Positions 22,521 through 30,627 of a DNA stretch of 64,000 bases are shown in pieces (within the stretch, counting starts at the first letter, position 1; each line of letters opens with the position of its first letter). The position numbers and the translations under genes were made by a program. The stretch is from an uncultured Collinsella sp. (GTDB lineage: Bacteria; Actinomycetota; Coriobacteriia; Coriobacteriales; Coriobacteriaceae). Below the pieces are notes generated by a model. It saw only the letters and a program-made list of their open reading frames with translations, ran no database searches and had not been told where the DNA came from. The stretch is from positions 73,095-137,094 of the forward strand of contig CAUCQW010000003.1 in the NCBI GenBank assembly GCA_958445065.1, in the 5' to 3' direction.

Positions 22521-23613
22521 CCATGCTCACCACCTTGGCTCGATCAAGCAGGTCATCGGTAAAGTACCCCAGGTTGGTCGTGGTTATGACCGTCTGGATA
22601 TCATCGCCGATCAGCCGCAGGAAAGCGCCGCGACGCTCGCCGTCGAGCTCGCTCATCACGTCGTCCAAAAGCAGCAGTGGGGCGGTGCCCAGGACATCGC
22701 GAGCCACGGCCACCTCGGCCACCTTCCAGGACAGCACCAACGTTCGCTGCTGTCCTTGGCTGGCAAATGAACGGGCGGAGCGACCCGCCACGGTAAATTC
22801 AATCTCGTCGCGATGCGGTCCCACCAACGTCACGCCGCGGCGAATTTCCTCGTCGGCGTGCTCATCAAGGGCGGCCAGCATGCGCTCGTACGCCCAGCCC
22901 TTCAGCTCTTCGCGATCCTCGACCTGGGGTAAATCCCCCAGCGTGGACGCATAGGACACGTTGGCGGCTTCACCGGACGCTACTTGCCCGTAGGCAGCGC
23001 GCACATGGCCCGCCAGCCGGTCGAGCAGGGCCAACCGGTGCACGAGCAGGGCCGAGCCCGCGCGGGCAATCGATTCGTTCCACGCGCCGAGCATCTCGCG
23101 GCAGCACCAGGCCTCCTTGAGCAGGGCGTTACGCTGGGTCACGCAGCGCCCATAGGTGTTCGCAAGATCGGCATAGCGTGCGCTCAGTTGCATGCCAAAG
23201 TCATCGAGGGCGGCGCGGCGCACACTGGCGCCCCGCTTAACCATGTCCAGATGGTCGGGGCAAAACAGCACGCTCGGCAGAACCCCGCGCACACCGGCGG
23301 CAGAGCATCTCTTGCCGTTGCGGCTAAACGAGCGCTTACCGTCCTCCGCGCTCAGTCCCATATCAAGCACGCGACCGTCGCCCTCGAGTCTCAGCTCGAC
23401 CTTGCACGAGCCCACGCCGTCATGGACGAGCTCAGCTGCGGTCGGATGCCTAAACGAGGCGCCGCTCGTCAGCAGCTGCAGCGCCTCTATGAGATTGGTC
23501 TTTCCCGCCGCGTTGGGTCCCGCAAGTATCGTCACGCCCTCGTCCAGGGCAAGGCGATAGCTATCGAAGCTGCGGTAGTGCGCGACGGAAAGATCGCGGG
23601 CGAATATGGTCAT
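22507..23613 (-). CDS. recF: DNA replication and repair protein RecF
   Basis: RecF is an SMC-like ATPase that guides RecA loading at gapped DNA, with RecO and RecR. The 368-residue product shows Walker A LAGPNAAGKTNLIEAL near 30-45, LVGPHRDEIEF, the ABC-type signature FASQGQQRTLVLSWK and Walker B LLLLDDVMSELD. It starts nine bases after the dnaN stop and overlaps the DciA-like gene downstream, forming a tight three-gene operon. Confidence 0.97.
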   Translation of the reverse strand: MTIFARDLSVAHYRSFDSYRLALDEGVTILAGPNAAGKTNLIEALQLLTSGASFRHPTAAELVHDGVGSCKVELRLEGDGRVLDMGLSAEDGKRSFSRNGKRCSAAGVRGVLPSVLFCPDHLDMVKRGASVRRAALDDFGMQLSARYADLANTYGRCVTQRNALLKEAWCCREMLGAWNESIARAGSALLVHRLALLDRLAGHVRAAYGQVASGEAANVSYASTLGDLPQVEDREELKGWAYERMLAALDEHADEEIRRGVTLVGPHRDEIEFTVAGRSARSFASQGQQRTLVLSWKVAEVAVARDVLGTAPLLLLDDVMSELDGERRGAFLRLIGDDIQTVITTTNLGYFTDDLLDRAKVVSMGETC

Positions 23614-23622
23614 GGCGCAGCG

Positions 23623-24726
23623 CTAGATGCGGACCGGCATGACTAGGTACAGGTAGTTGATCTTGTCGTAGGACTTGAAGATGCCCGCCTGCGAGTAGCT
23701 CTTGAGCTCCAGCGTGATCTCCTTCTCCTTGGACAGGGCATTGAGGCAGCCGAAGATGTAGTGGTAGTTGAAGGCGATGGTACCCGACTCGCCCTCGGCC
23801 TCGACATCGATCGTCTCCTGCGCAAGGTCCTGGTCATTGGAAATGGAGGACAGGCCCATCTGCCCGTTCTCGACATCGATCTCGAACTTGACGGCGGGGT
23901 TGGCGCTCGCGATAACGGCCACGCGCTTGAGGGCGGCGTTAAAGGCGGCGACGTCGATCTTGACGCTCGTCACGCACGAATCGGGGATGAGCTGCTTGTA
24001 GTTGGGGTACACGCCCTCGATGCGGCGCGACACGTAGGTGGTGTTGCCGGCCTCGAAGACGACCTGGGTGTCGGTAGCCCCGATCATAATGGTCGCCTGG
24101 CTGGCCATGATGTTCAGCGCGTCGTTAAAGGCGTCGGCTGGAACGTTGAGCTCAAAGGAGCCCTCGAGGGTCGAGGTCTCGACCTGCGTATCGCACACGG
24201 CCAAGCGGAAGGAATCGGTCGCCACCAGGCGCACGGTGTTGTTCTCGACCTTCATGTGCACACCGCCCAGGATGGGGCGGGCCTTGTCGGTCGAGGTGAC
24301 GCGCCACACGCGGCCGACCATTTCGGACAAGATATCGGTCGGCAGCTCCACGGCACTCTCGATGGCATAGGCCGGAAACTCGGGGAAGTCATTGGCATCG
24401 AGTGTGTTCAGGCGGAAAGAGCTCTTCTCGCAACTAATCAGCACCTGGCGCTCGGACAGCTCAAAGGTGACCGGAGCATCGGGGAGGGTCTTGGTGATAT
24501 TGGAGAGCATCTTACAGGGGATAACCATCTCGCCCTCTTCTTCGACATGCGCCGCGATGCGATGACGGATCGAGATGGTGTAGTTAGAGGTCTGGAATTC
24601 CAAGATGCCGTCTTGCGCCTTGACGAGCACGCCCGACAGGATGGGAAGGGTGGATGCCGAAGCGACACCCTTCATAACGACGCCGATGGCTTGTGTAAGC
24701 GAGCTCTGGCTGACGGTGAACTTCAT
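23623..24726 (-). CDS. dnaN: DNA polymerase III beta subunit (sliding clamp)
   Basis: The clamp encircles DNA and tethers polymerase III. The 367-residue product is full length, starting MKFTVSQSSLTQAIGVVMKGVASASTLPILSG and ending YLVMPVRI, the family's typical C-terminus. Three clamp domains of about 120 residues can be followed. The ATG at 24726 is followed on the same strand by recF and the DciA-like gene. Upstream lies the AT-rich dnaA-dnaN spacer that may contain the duplex-unwinding site. Confidence 0.98.
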   Translation of the reverse strand: MKFTVSQSSLTQAIGVVMKGVASASTLPILSGVLVKAQDGILEFQTSNYTISIRHRIAAHVEEEGEMVIPCKMLSNITKTLPDAPVTFELSERQVLISCEKSSFRLNTLDANDFPEFPAYAIESAVELPTDILSEMVGRVWRVTSTDKARPILGGVHMKVENNTVRLVATDSFRLAVCDTQVETSTLEGSFELNVPADAFNDALNIMASQATIMIGATDTQVVFEAGNTTYVSRRIEGVYPNYKQLIPDSCVTSVKIDVAAFNAALKRVAVIASANPAVKFEIDVENGQMGLSSISNDQDLAQETIDVEAEGESGTIAFNYHYIFGCLNALSKEKEITLELKSYSQAGIFKSYDKINYLYLVMPVRI

Positions 24727-24964
24727 CTTTTAATACCTTTCTATAGATATAAATATCTTAATAATAGTAATAGCACTGACGAAACTGTTGATTACTCCCA
24801 AAGACGCAGGTCAGACCCAGAAAGAGAATCGACATCAACCTGTGTGCAACAGGGGTGGTTTTCCACGTTCAAAACCTGCGCAAAACTTTTCATCACCGCG
24901 GGTTGGGTTTTAGACACCTTATGCCCGTGGTTTCGACAAGTTTTCAACAGGTGTCTCTATTTCC
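24727..24964. other. dnaA-dnaN spacer, probable part of oriC
   Basis: An AT-rich tract (about 24725-24773, mainly A/T with runs such as ATAGATATAAATATCTTAAT) lies next to dnaN. DnaA-box-like nonamers TTTTCCACG (24859-24867), TTTTCAACA (24941-24949) and TTTCGACAA (24931-24939) lie toward dnaA. This arrangement, boxes beside an AT-rich unwinding element after dnaA, resembles the B. subtilis dnaA-dnaN region. Box identity is by eye. Confidence 0.6.
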
Positions 24965-26689
24965 CTACGAGCGCAGTGTAATTTTATCGCGCAGCGACTT
25001 GAGGTCTTCGGTGACGGTGCGGTCTTCCTGGATCATCTTCTGGACCTTTTTGTAACTCGTGCTGACGGTCGAGTGGTTGCGGTTGCCAAATTCGGCGCCC
25101 ACCGCCGTGGTCGTCATCTCGCACATCTCGATGGCCAGGTAGATAGCGATATGGCGTGCTTTGGCGATATTGGCGTTGCGACGCGGGCCGATGAGCTCCT
25201 CGTGCGTCACGCCGTACTGCTCTTCGATGACGGATTGAACCGTCTGGACGTTGATCTTTTTGGCCGATGTGTCGAAGTACTGGCTGGCGATGGCGTCGAT
25301 ATCGTCAAAGGTGAGCTCCCCGCCCTCGCGCTCGCGGTCGCCCGCCTCGCCGGCGCAGCGCTCGCAAAAGCTCTCGAGTTCGCGGATGTTGGTGCCCGAG
25401 ACCTCTGCCATGTGTTTAAAGTGCTCGTCGGTCAGGTGCCCGCCGTCGCCCCCGTAGGCCGCCAGCAACGAGTCGTCGCCTGCCTCGGGAGCGGCGACGA
25501 TGGTGTTCTCGTAATAGCGCTGCAAGATCTTGTATTTCATCTCGTAGCTGGGCTCTGCGACCAGGCAGAGCATGCCGGCGTTGAAGCGGCTGGTCAGACG
25601 CTCGTCCATGCTCAGGTCCTTGGGGGCGCGGTCTGCCGCGATGACGACCTTCTTGTTGTTGCGGATGAACTCGTCCATGAGCTGGAAAAAGTAGTCCACG
25701 CTCGCGCGCTTGCCGATGATGTTTTGGATGTCATCGATGATGAGCACGTCCACGCCGTGGTATGCCTGCATGATAGGGGCGTTGCTCTTCTTTTGGCGGT
25801 CGAACTCGGTCATCAGGTCGTCCAGATATGCCTGGGAGTTGGCATACTTGACCTTGATCTCGGGCGACTTCTCGGCGAGCTCGTTTTTGATGGCAAGCAG
25901 CAGGTGCGTCTTGCCCAGGCCCGATTTGCCGTAGATGAACAGTGATGTGCACGTGCCGCGCTCGTCCGCGAGGGCGGCAAACTTGAGTGCCGAGCGATAG
26001 GCATGGCTGTTCTCGGGGCCGTAGACAAAGTTCTCAAAGGTAAATTTTGAGTTCGCGGCGAGCGGGGCTCCATCCGCATTCTGCTCGGCCGGTACGGTCG
26101 GTGCTGGCATGGGTGAAGCGGGGGTCGCAGCTTGCGTGGACTTAGTCGGCGCTCCGCCCTTCATCTGGTTCATCATGCGACGAAAATCATCGGCCGAGAG
26201 CGTGTTCTTGATTGCAATGCCCGAATCCGCGCCCGCCGCTGCGTCGTGAGCGATGGGCATGTGCGTGACGGGCGCGTTCGTTGACGTCGCCGCCGCGGTC
26301 GGCAACGGTGTCATGGTTTCACGGGAAACATCGCCGTGCTGGTGCTCGATTGTCGGCACGTCGCCTGCGGAGGCCGGCGCCGCCGGGGAAGCAGCGAGGG
26401 CCGTGGCGGGCGCCGTCGCGGCAGCGGATTCCGTCGCGGCGCCTTGCGGTGCCACGATGTCGAGCGCAATCGGTGCAAAGGCGATTTCTTCCAGATAGGC
26501 CTCAATGGTCGGCTGATGCTTTTTGAGCTGCGCGATGGCAAAGCGCGAGGGGGCCTCGATCGTGAGCGTATCTTCGGTTAGGCTTATGGCGCGCGATTGC
26601 CCCAGCATGTTGATGAGGCGTGCATCTTGGCCGTCGCGCTGGCAAAAGGCGATGGCATCCCCCAGGATGATGCTTGCTTCCTCGTCCAC
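24965..26689 (-). CDS. dnaA: Chromosomal replication initiator DnaA
   Basis: DnaA binds origin boxes and melts oriC. The 574-residue product is longer than E. coli DnaA (467). Domain I (1-80) is followed by a long low-complexity, Ala/Pro-rich linker (about 81-212). The AAA+ domain has Walker A GKSGLGKT (254-261) and Walker B VLIIDDIQ (315-322), and domain IV has the box-recognition signature FGNRNHSTV. The linker includes DVSRET (120-125), encoded by a parS-like sequence. GTG start at 26689. The gene upstream (HATPase/winged helix) ends only 15 bases away, so both are probably one operon starting at the oriC side. Confidence 0.97.
   Translation of the reverse strand: MDEEASIILGDAIAFCQRDGQDARLINMLGQSRAISLTEDTLTIEAPSRFAIAQLKKHQPTIEAYLEEIAFAPIALDIVAPQGAATESAAATAPATALAASPAAPASAGDVPTIEHQHGDVSRETMTPLPTAAATSTNAPVTHMPIAHDAAAGADSGIAIKNTLSADDFRRMMNQMKGGAPTKSTQAATPASPMPAPTVPAEQNADGAPLAANSKFTFENFVYGPENSHAYRSALKFAALADERGTCTSLFIYGKSGLGKTHLLLAIKNELAEKSPEIKVKYANSQAYLDDLMTEFDRQKKSNAPIMQAYHGVDVLIIDDIQNIIGKRASVDYFFQLMDEFIRNNKKVVIAADRAPKDLSMDERLTSRFNAGMLCLVAEPSYEMKYKILQRYYENTIVAAPEAGDDSLLAAYGGDGGHLTDEHFKHMAEVSGTNIRELESFCERCAGEAGDREREGGELTFDDIDAIASQYFDTSAKKINVQTVQSVIEEQYGVTHEELIGPRRNANIAKARHIAIYLAIEMCEMTTTAVGAEFGNRNHSTVSTSYKKVQKMIQEDRTVTEDLKSLRDKITLRS
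26315..26330. promoter_or_regulatory. parS-like site inside dnaA
   Basis: GGTTTCACGGGAAACA matches the parS palindrome TGTTTCACGTGAAACA at 14 of 16 positions. In frame it encodes the DVSRET part of the DnaA linker. Binding by ParB is unproven; two mismatches may weaken it. Confidence 0.5.
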
Positions 26690-26704
26690 TATCTCTCCCG
26701 TTCT

Positions 26705-28057
26705 TTAGCTCTGAGCTCGCACGCGAGCGGCGCCGAGTTCGGTCAGATGGTATTTCTGGCCATGCTTGATGACCAAGCCGGCCTGCGCCAAGTCATTGAG
26801 CGTGCGTGACCAAGTGGGGGCCGAGTTTCCAAACGCCCTCGCCAGATCGGTAGCACCGCACGCTTGATTTTGCGCCAGATAGCCCAGCGCGGCGTTGCCG
26901 CGATCGCTTACGAACACGTCCGGTTGTGGCTGCGCATACTGATTTGCTGCATTAGGATACATCATTTGAGCTGCTGGTTGTTGAGAACTCTGCATCGGCG
27001 GCATTTGCTGTTGAAAACTTTGAGGCCACTGTTGGTAAGGCTGCGGAGGCATCTGCTGGGCCCAGGGGTTGTACTGCTGCTGCGGCATCTGCTGGTACGG
27101 CTGCTGATATCCCTGCTGGTACTGCTGCGGGAACTGCTGGCCATACCCCAGTGGCTGCATCTGCTGATATGGATATCCCTGTTGGTACGGCTGATAGCCC
27201 ATTTGCTGGCTACCCGGTGCCCCCGTCGCCTGCTGCATTGCTGCTGTATCCTGATCCGCCAGCGGCATGGCCTGTGGCACGTTTGGCGGCATCGACATCG
27301 ATGCCGCCTGGGGCTCTTGTGTAGGAAGCATTCCGGGCTGCTGCATCTGTCCCACGCGGGGCTGCATCTGTTGCGTTGCCATGGGCTGCTGCGCAAAAGC
27401 TCCCGGCAGGGGATATGCGGGCTGCTCCGTCTCGGGCCGCACGGCAGCACCGCGCCCACCGGCGCGTTCGATTTCCTGCACGCGTTTAGGGTCCAGGCTT
27501 ACCGTAACCACGGTGCCGTTGCCCATATTGTCCTCGATGGACACGGCCCCGCCGGCGTTTTCCAAATACTCCTGCACCATGGGAAACCCTGCTCCTGTTC
27601 CACGGATATAGCGCTTCATCTTGCTGTTTGCGCTGGTAACGCCAAAGTCGAAAGCGCGCTCCTTGTCGTCGATGCCGGGTCCTTGATCAGCAAAGCGGAT
27701 GGTGTCTCCGCCGTCCAGAATCGAGATGATGGGCTCGGCAAAGTGTGCGTGGATAAAGTTTTCGACAATCTCGCGGATGACCATGAGCGAGATGTGGCCA
27801 CCTTGCTCTTTCATACACTGGTAGACGGTGTTGGTCGTCTCTTCCAAATACGTGCGGACATCTTGCGGATCAATGACGATCACACGCGGTGTCGACAGCA
27901 TGTCGTCATAGACGGCGATGCGCGCGGCGTACATGGCTTTTGGCGCCTGCGTGGTCGTCTGCTCGCCTTCCTTACGCTCTTCGCGCACGCCAGTGATGTG
28001 CTCGTTGTCGGGTGCCGGGTCTCCGGAATCGACCATGGTGTAAAAGTCGTCAGACAT
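26705..28057 (-). CDS. HATPase-domain protein with PQ-rich linker and winged-helix C-terminus
   Basis: A 450-residue protein of unusual make-up. Residues about 55-190 form a GHKL/HATPase domain with N box REIVENFIHAHF (95-106), G1 DQGPGID (124-130) and G2 RGTGAGF (152-158), closest in look to anti-sigma/SpoIIAB-like kinases; there is no histidine-phosphotransfer or sensor part. Residues about 205-380 are a Gln/Pro/Met/Tyr-rich low-complexity linker. The last 70 residues resemble a winged helix (ATDLARAFGNSAPTWSRTLNDL followed by AGLVIKHGQKYHLTELG). It lies between the upstream DnaA boxes and dnaA and should be co-transcribed with dnaA. A role in origin or cell-cycle control is speculation. 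Confidence 0.75.
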   Translation of the reverse strand: MSDDFYTMVDSGDPAPDNEHITGVREERKEGEQTTTQAPKAMYAARIAVYDDMLSTPRVIVIDPQDVRTYLEETTNTVYQCMKEQGGHISLMVIREIVENFIHAHFAEPIISILDGGDTIRFADQGPGIDDKERAFDFGVTSANSKMKRYIRGTGAGFPMVQEYLENAGGAVSIEDNMGNGTVVTVSLDPKRVQEIERAGGRGAAVRPETEQPAYPLPGAFAQQPMATQQMQPRVGQMQQPGMLPTQEPQAASMSMPPNVPQAMPLADQDTAAMQQATGAPGSQQMGYQPYQQGYPYQQMQPLGYGQQFPQQYQQGYQQPYQQMPQQQYNPWAQQMPPQPYQQWPQSFQQQMPPMQSSQQPAAQMMYPNAANQYAQPQPDVFVSDRGNAALGYLAQNQACGATDLARAFGNSAPTWSRTLNDLAQAGLVIKHGQKYHLTELGAARVRAQS

Positions 28058-28300
28058 GCCGCTCGCAATCTTTCAAAAGGTTTCGAACAAATAGTAGCTC
28101 ACCGTGCAATGTTTCTCATCTTTCGACAACTTTTCAAAACCTGTTGAAAACTTTGGAAAACGGACGAAAAGTTCTCAACATTGCCAACATGACCTGTTGA
28201 AAACTCGATGAAATATCGTGAAAAGTTGCCATGTACCGCTAAATCGAGCTCGGCTTATGGGGGAACCGTGTGAACTGCGCAACCTTTTACCTTTGATTTC
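28058..28300. other. Upstream DnaA-box cluster, probable part of oriC
   Basis: In the divergent gap between the dnaA operon and rpmH, TGTTGAAAA (complement of TTTTCAACA) occurs at 28142-28150 and 28195-28203. TTTCGACAA lies at 28121-28129, and near matches (TTTTCAAAA, GTTCTCAACA, TTTCGAACAA) surround them. The same two nonamers recur in the dnaA-dnaN spacer. Gene direction switches here, as expected at an origin. Confidence 0.6.
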
Positions 28301-28330
28301 TTGACATTTGAACATTGATTTCCCTACAAT
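28301..28330 (+). promoter_or_regulatory. Promoter of rpmH-rnpA
   Basis: TTGACA (28301-28306) and TACAAT (28325-28330) with 18-base spacing, about 73 bases before the rpmH start. Confidence 0.82.
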
Positions 28331-28402
28331 CTTCAAGCTCACGTGTCTATATCTGCGTCCGCGCCCCCGCGGACACTCGAAATGCAGCAGGAGGAACTTA
28401 AG

Positions 28403-28537
28403 ATGAAGCGTACGTATCAGCCTAATAAGCGTAAGCGTGCCAAGACCCATGGCTTCCGTGCCCGTATGGCCACCAAGGGTGGTCGTGCCGTGCTCGCCCG
28501 TCGTCGCGCCAAGGGCCGCAAGCGTCTCACTGTCTAG
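28403..28537 (+). CDS. rpmH: 50S ribosomal protein L34
   Basis: The 44-residue basic protein [20 protein letters not shown], with [22 protein letters not shown], is a complete L34. The ATG at 28403 follows GGAGGAAC; the frame opens 60 bases earlier. It is first in the conserved rpmH-rnpA-yidD-yidC-khpB series and driven by the promoter at 28301-28330. Confidence 0.98.
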   Translation: MKRTYQPNKRKRAKTHGFRARMATKGGRAVLARRRAKGRKRLTV

Positions 28538-28557
28538 CAGCGATACACACATCTCGC

Positions 28558-28896
28558 ATGAAGACTATTAAGTCTCGGCAAGATTTCGAGCATGTGTTCA
28601 GTCAGGGGCGTCGTTTCAATCACCCTCTGATTCGAATGACCATATGTGAATCGGTTGGCGAAGGCGACTCCGGAAGGGTCGCCTTCGTTGGTGCTAAACG
28701 GCTCGGTTGTGCTGTCGTGCGCAACCGTTCTAAGCGTGTGATGCGCGAGGCCGCCCGCAGCTGTGGATTTCCCGTTGCGGGTTATGACATCATCTTGTTC
28801 GCAACTCCCAAGACGAGGGTTTCCTCGCCGCAGGAGATGGACAATGCATTGCGTTCGCTTATGAAACGCGCCGGCGTTGCCGGGGAGGAGCGATGA
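28558..28896 (+). CDS. rnpA: Ribonuclease P protein component
   Basis: RnpA assists the RNase P RNA in trimming tRNA 5' ends. The 112-residue product begins MKTIKSRQDFEHVFSQGRRF and carries the family RNR signature as AVVRNRSKRVMREAARS. It follows rpmH by 20 bases and overlaps yidD by 4 bases (ATGA). Confidence 0.96.
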   Translation: MKTIKSRQDFEHVFSQGRRFNHPLIRMTICESVGEGDSGRVAFVGAKRLGCAVVRNRSKRVMREAARSCGFPVAGYDIILFATPKTRVSSPQEMDNALRSLMKRAGVAGEER

Positions 28897-29117
28897 GCAA
28901 TCACGTTTTGCGACGTGTTGCCATCGCTCCTATTCGCATATATCAACAGGTTATTTCGCCCTTATTGCCTGACGCCTGCATTTATTACCCAACGTGCTCG
29001 CAATACGCCGTCCAGGCGATTGAGAAGTACGGTGTTTTGAGAGGCTGCTGGCTTGCCGTGAGGCGCATCGCTCGCTGCAATCCCCTGCACGTCGGCGGTT
29101 ATGACCCTGTGCCCTAG
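28893..29117 (+). CDS. yidD: Membrane protein insertion efficiency factor YidD
   Basis: A 74-residue protein with the family core YQQVISPLLPDACIYYPTCSQYAVQAIEKYG and the late NPLHVGGYDPVP. YidD is peripheral to the membrane and helps YidC. It overlaps rnpA by four bases and is followed by yidC after 29 bases. Confidence 0.95.
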   Translation: MSNHVLRRVAIAPIRIYQQVISPLLPDACIYYPTCSQYAVQAIEKYGVLRGCWLAVRRIARCNPLHVGGYDPVP

Positions 29118-29146
29118 CGGGCACTCGCTATCGGAGGAAAACTTAC

Positions 29147-29917
29147 ATGTGGGATTGGATCGTTAACATCCTTTTCGAGCTGCTCAAGCTCATCCAGACC
29201 TTTGCGGTCGACTGGGGCCTGTCCATTATCATCCTGGTGGTCATCATCCGTCTGCTGCTGACGCCGCTTATGCTCAAGTCGACTAAGTCGACGGCACGCA
29301 TGCAGGTGCTGCAGCCTAAGATGCTCGAGATCCAGGAGCGCTATGCCGACGATCCCCAGCGTCAGGCCGAGGAAATGCAGAAGTTCTACAGCGAGAACAA
29401 GTTCAACCCGATGGCTGGTTGTCTGCCGCTGTTGATTCAGATGCCTGTCCTGTTCGCCCTATTTACGCTGCTGCGTAACCTGCCGGACTACTTTAACGAC
29501 GGCACGTTCTCGTTCTTTAATATTCTGCCCGACCTGACCACCACGCCGAGTGCCTCCTTTGCCGATGGCTTTATGGTCGCGCTGCCTGCGCTGGTCTGCC
29601 TGATCCTGTTCGCTGTCCTGACCCTGATTCCGCAGCTCTATATGTCGCGCAACCAGACCGGCCAGCAGGCTCAGAGCATGCGTATGATGGCCGTTGTCAT
29701 GACGGTCATGATGCTTTGGATGGGCTGGAGCCTTCCCGTTGGTGTTCTGCTGTACTACGACGTCTCGTCTGCTTGGCAGGTTATCCAGCAGATTTTTGTG
29801 ACGCAGAAGGTCATCGACAAGGCGAAGGCCGATGAGGAGGAGCGCCTTAAGAACGCGCCGCTGCAGGTTGAGGTCACTCGTCGCGAGAAGAAGCCGCGCC
29901 CGCACAAGAAGAAGTAG
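29147..29917 (+). CDS. yidC: Membrane protein insertase YidC/Oxa1
   Basis: Inserts membrane proteins with or without SecYEG. The 256-residue product is the short Gram-positive type without the large periplasmic domain. About five hydrophobic segments are visible, with the conserved cavity arginine in VVIIRLLLTPL (near residue 35), the amphipathic hairpin rich in Gln/Met/Glu (about 50-85) and a basic Lys/Arg C-terminal tail. No lipobox is seen at the N-terminus. ATG at 29147 after GGAGGAAAACTTAC. Confidence 0.95.
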   Translation: MWDWIVNILFELLKLIQTFAVDWGLSIIILVVIIRLLLTPLMLKSTKSTARMQVLQPKMLEIQERYADDPQRQAEEMQKFYSENKFNPMAGCLPLLIQMPVLFALFTLLRNLPDYFNDGTFSFFNILPDLTTTPSASFADGFMVALPALVCLILFAVLTLIPQLYMSRNQTGQQAQSMRMMAVVMTVMMLWMGWSLPVGVLLYYDVSSAWQVIQQIFVTQKVIDKAKADEEERLKNAPLQVEVTRREKKPRPHKKK

Positions 29918-29961
29918 CGGGATATCAATCTTATTTAGGTACCTAACTTTTGGAGTACGTT

Positions 29962-30531
29962 ATGTCTGAAGAGATCATCGAGGATATGCTTGAGGAGGTT
30001 GCCCCGCAGGTCGCGGGCGATTATCCCGAGATTGCACAGCGCTACAAGGCCGGTGAAGAGCTGACCGACGAGGAGCTCGACACCATTGCCGATGTCGCGA
30101 TTTCCATCCTGCGTTCCATCCTTTCGCACTTCGATGCCGACAACTCTCCTATCGATGAGTATGAGGGCGACGAGGGTGAGCTGATTCTGGATGTAACGGC
30201 TCCCGACCTTGCTGTTCTCATTGGCCGTCATGGTCGCACCCTTGATGCCCTTCAGGTTATGCTCTCTTTGCTAGTGAGCCGCAAGCTTGGCTTTAGGTAT
30301 CCGGTTGTAGTGGACGTCGAGGGATACAAGAGCCGCCGTCAGGACAAGGTTGCCTCCATGGCTCAGTCTGCAGCCGAGCGTGCCATCCGCACTCATAAGA
30401 GTGTTTCGCTTCCGCCCATGAATGCCTATGAGCGTCGACTGGTTCACATTGCACTTCGTGGCAATGATGCCGTCGATACTCATTCTGAGGGTTCTGACCC
30501 CGATCGCCATGTGGTGATTGTTGCTCGATAA
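29962..30531 (+). CDS. khpB: KH-R3H RNA-binding protein KhpB (Jag)
   Basis: A 189-residue protein with a KH domain (LIGRHGRTLDALQVMLSLLV) and a C-terminal R3H domain (RTHKSVSLPPMNAYERRLVH). It lacks the N-terminal Jag domain seen in many Firmicutes; instead residues 1-60 are acidic. KhpB binds mRNAs and small RNAs and affects division and envelope growth in other Gram-positives. The start ATG at 29962 follows GGAG. It ends the rpmH-yidC operon, with a strong terminator after it. Confidence 0.92.
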   Translation: MSEEIIEDMLEEVAPQVAGDYPEIAQRYKAGEELTDEELDTIADVAISILRSILSHFDADNSPIDEYEGDEGELILDVTAPDLAVLIGRHGRTLDALQVMLSLLVSRKLGFRYPVVVDVEGYKSRRQDKVASMAQSAAERAIRTHKSVSLPPMNAYERRLVHIALRGNDAVDTHSEGSDPDRHVVIVAR

Positions 30532-30550
30532 TCTGCTCGAGCTTATGCTA

Positions 30551-30582
30551 AGGGGACGTGGTTTCCACGTCCCCTTTTTTTG
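30551..30582 (+). terminator. Terminator after khpB
   Basis: AGGGGACGTGG/CCACGTCCCCT (30551-30561 and 30565-30575) with loop TTT, then TTTTTTT. Confidence 0.94.
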
Positions 30583-30627
30583 TCAAAAGTTCTCGATACA
30601 CTGATTTTTGTCAGAAAGGAGCTTTCG

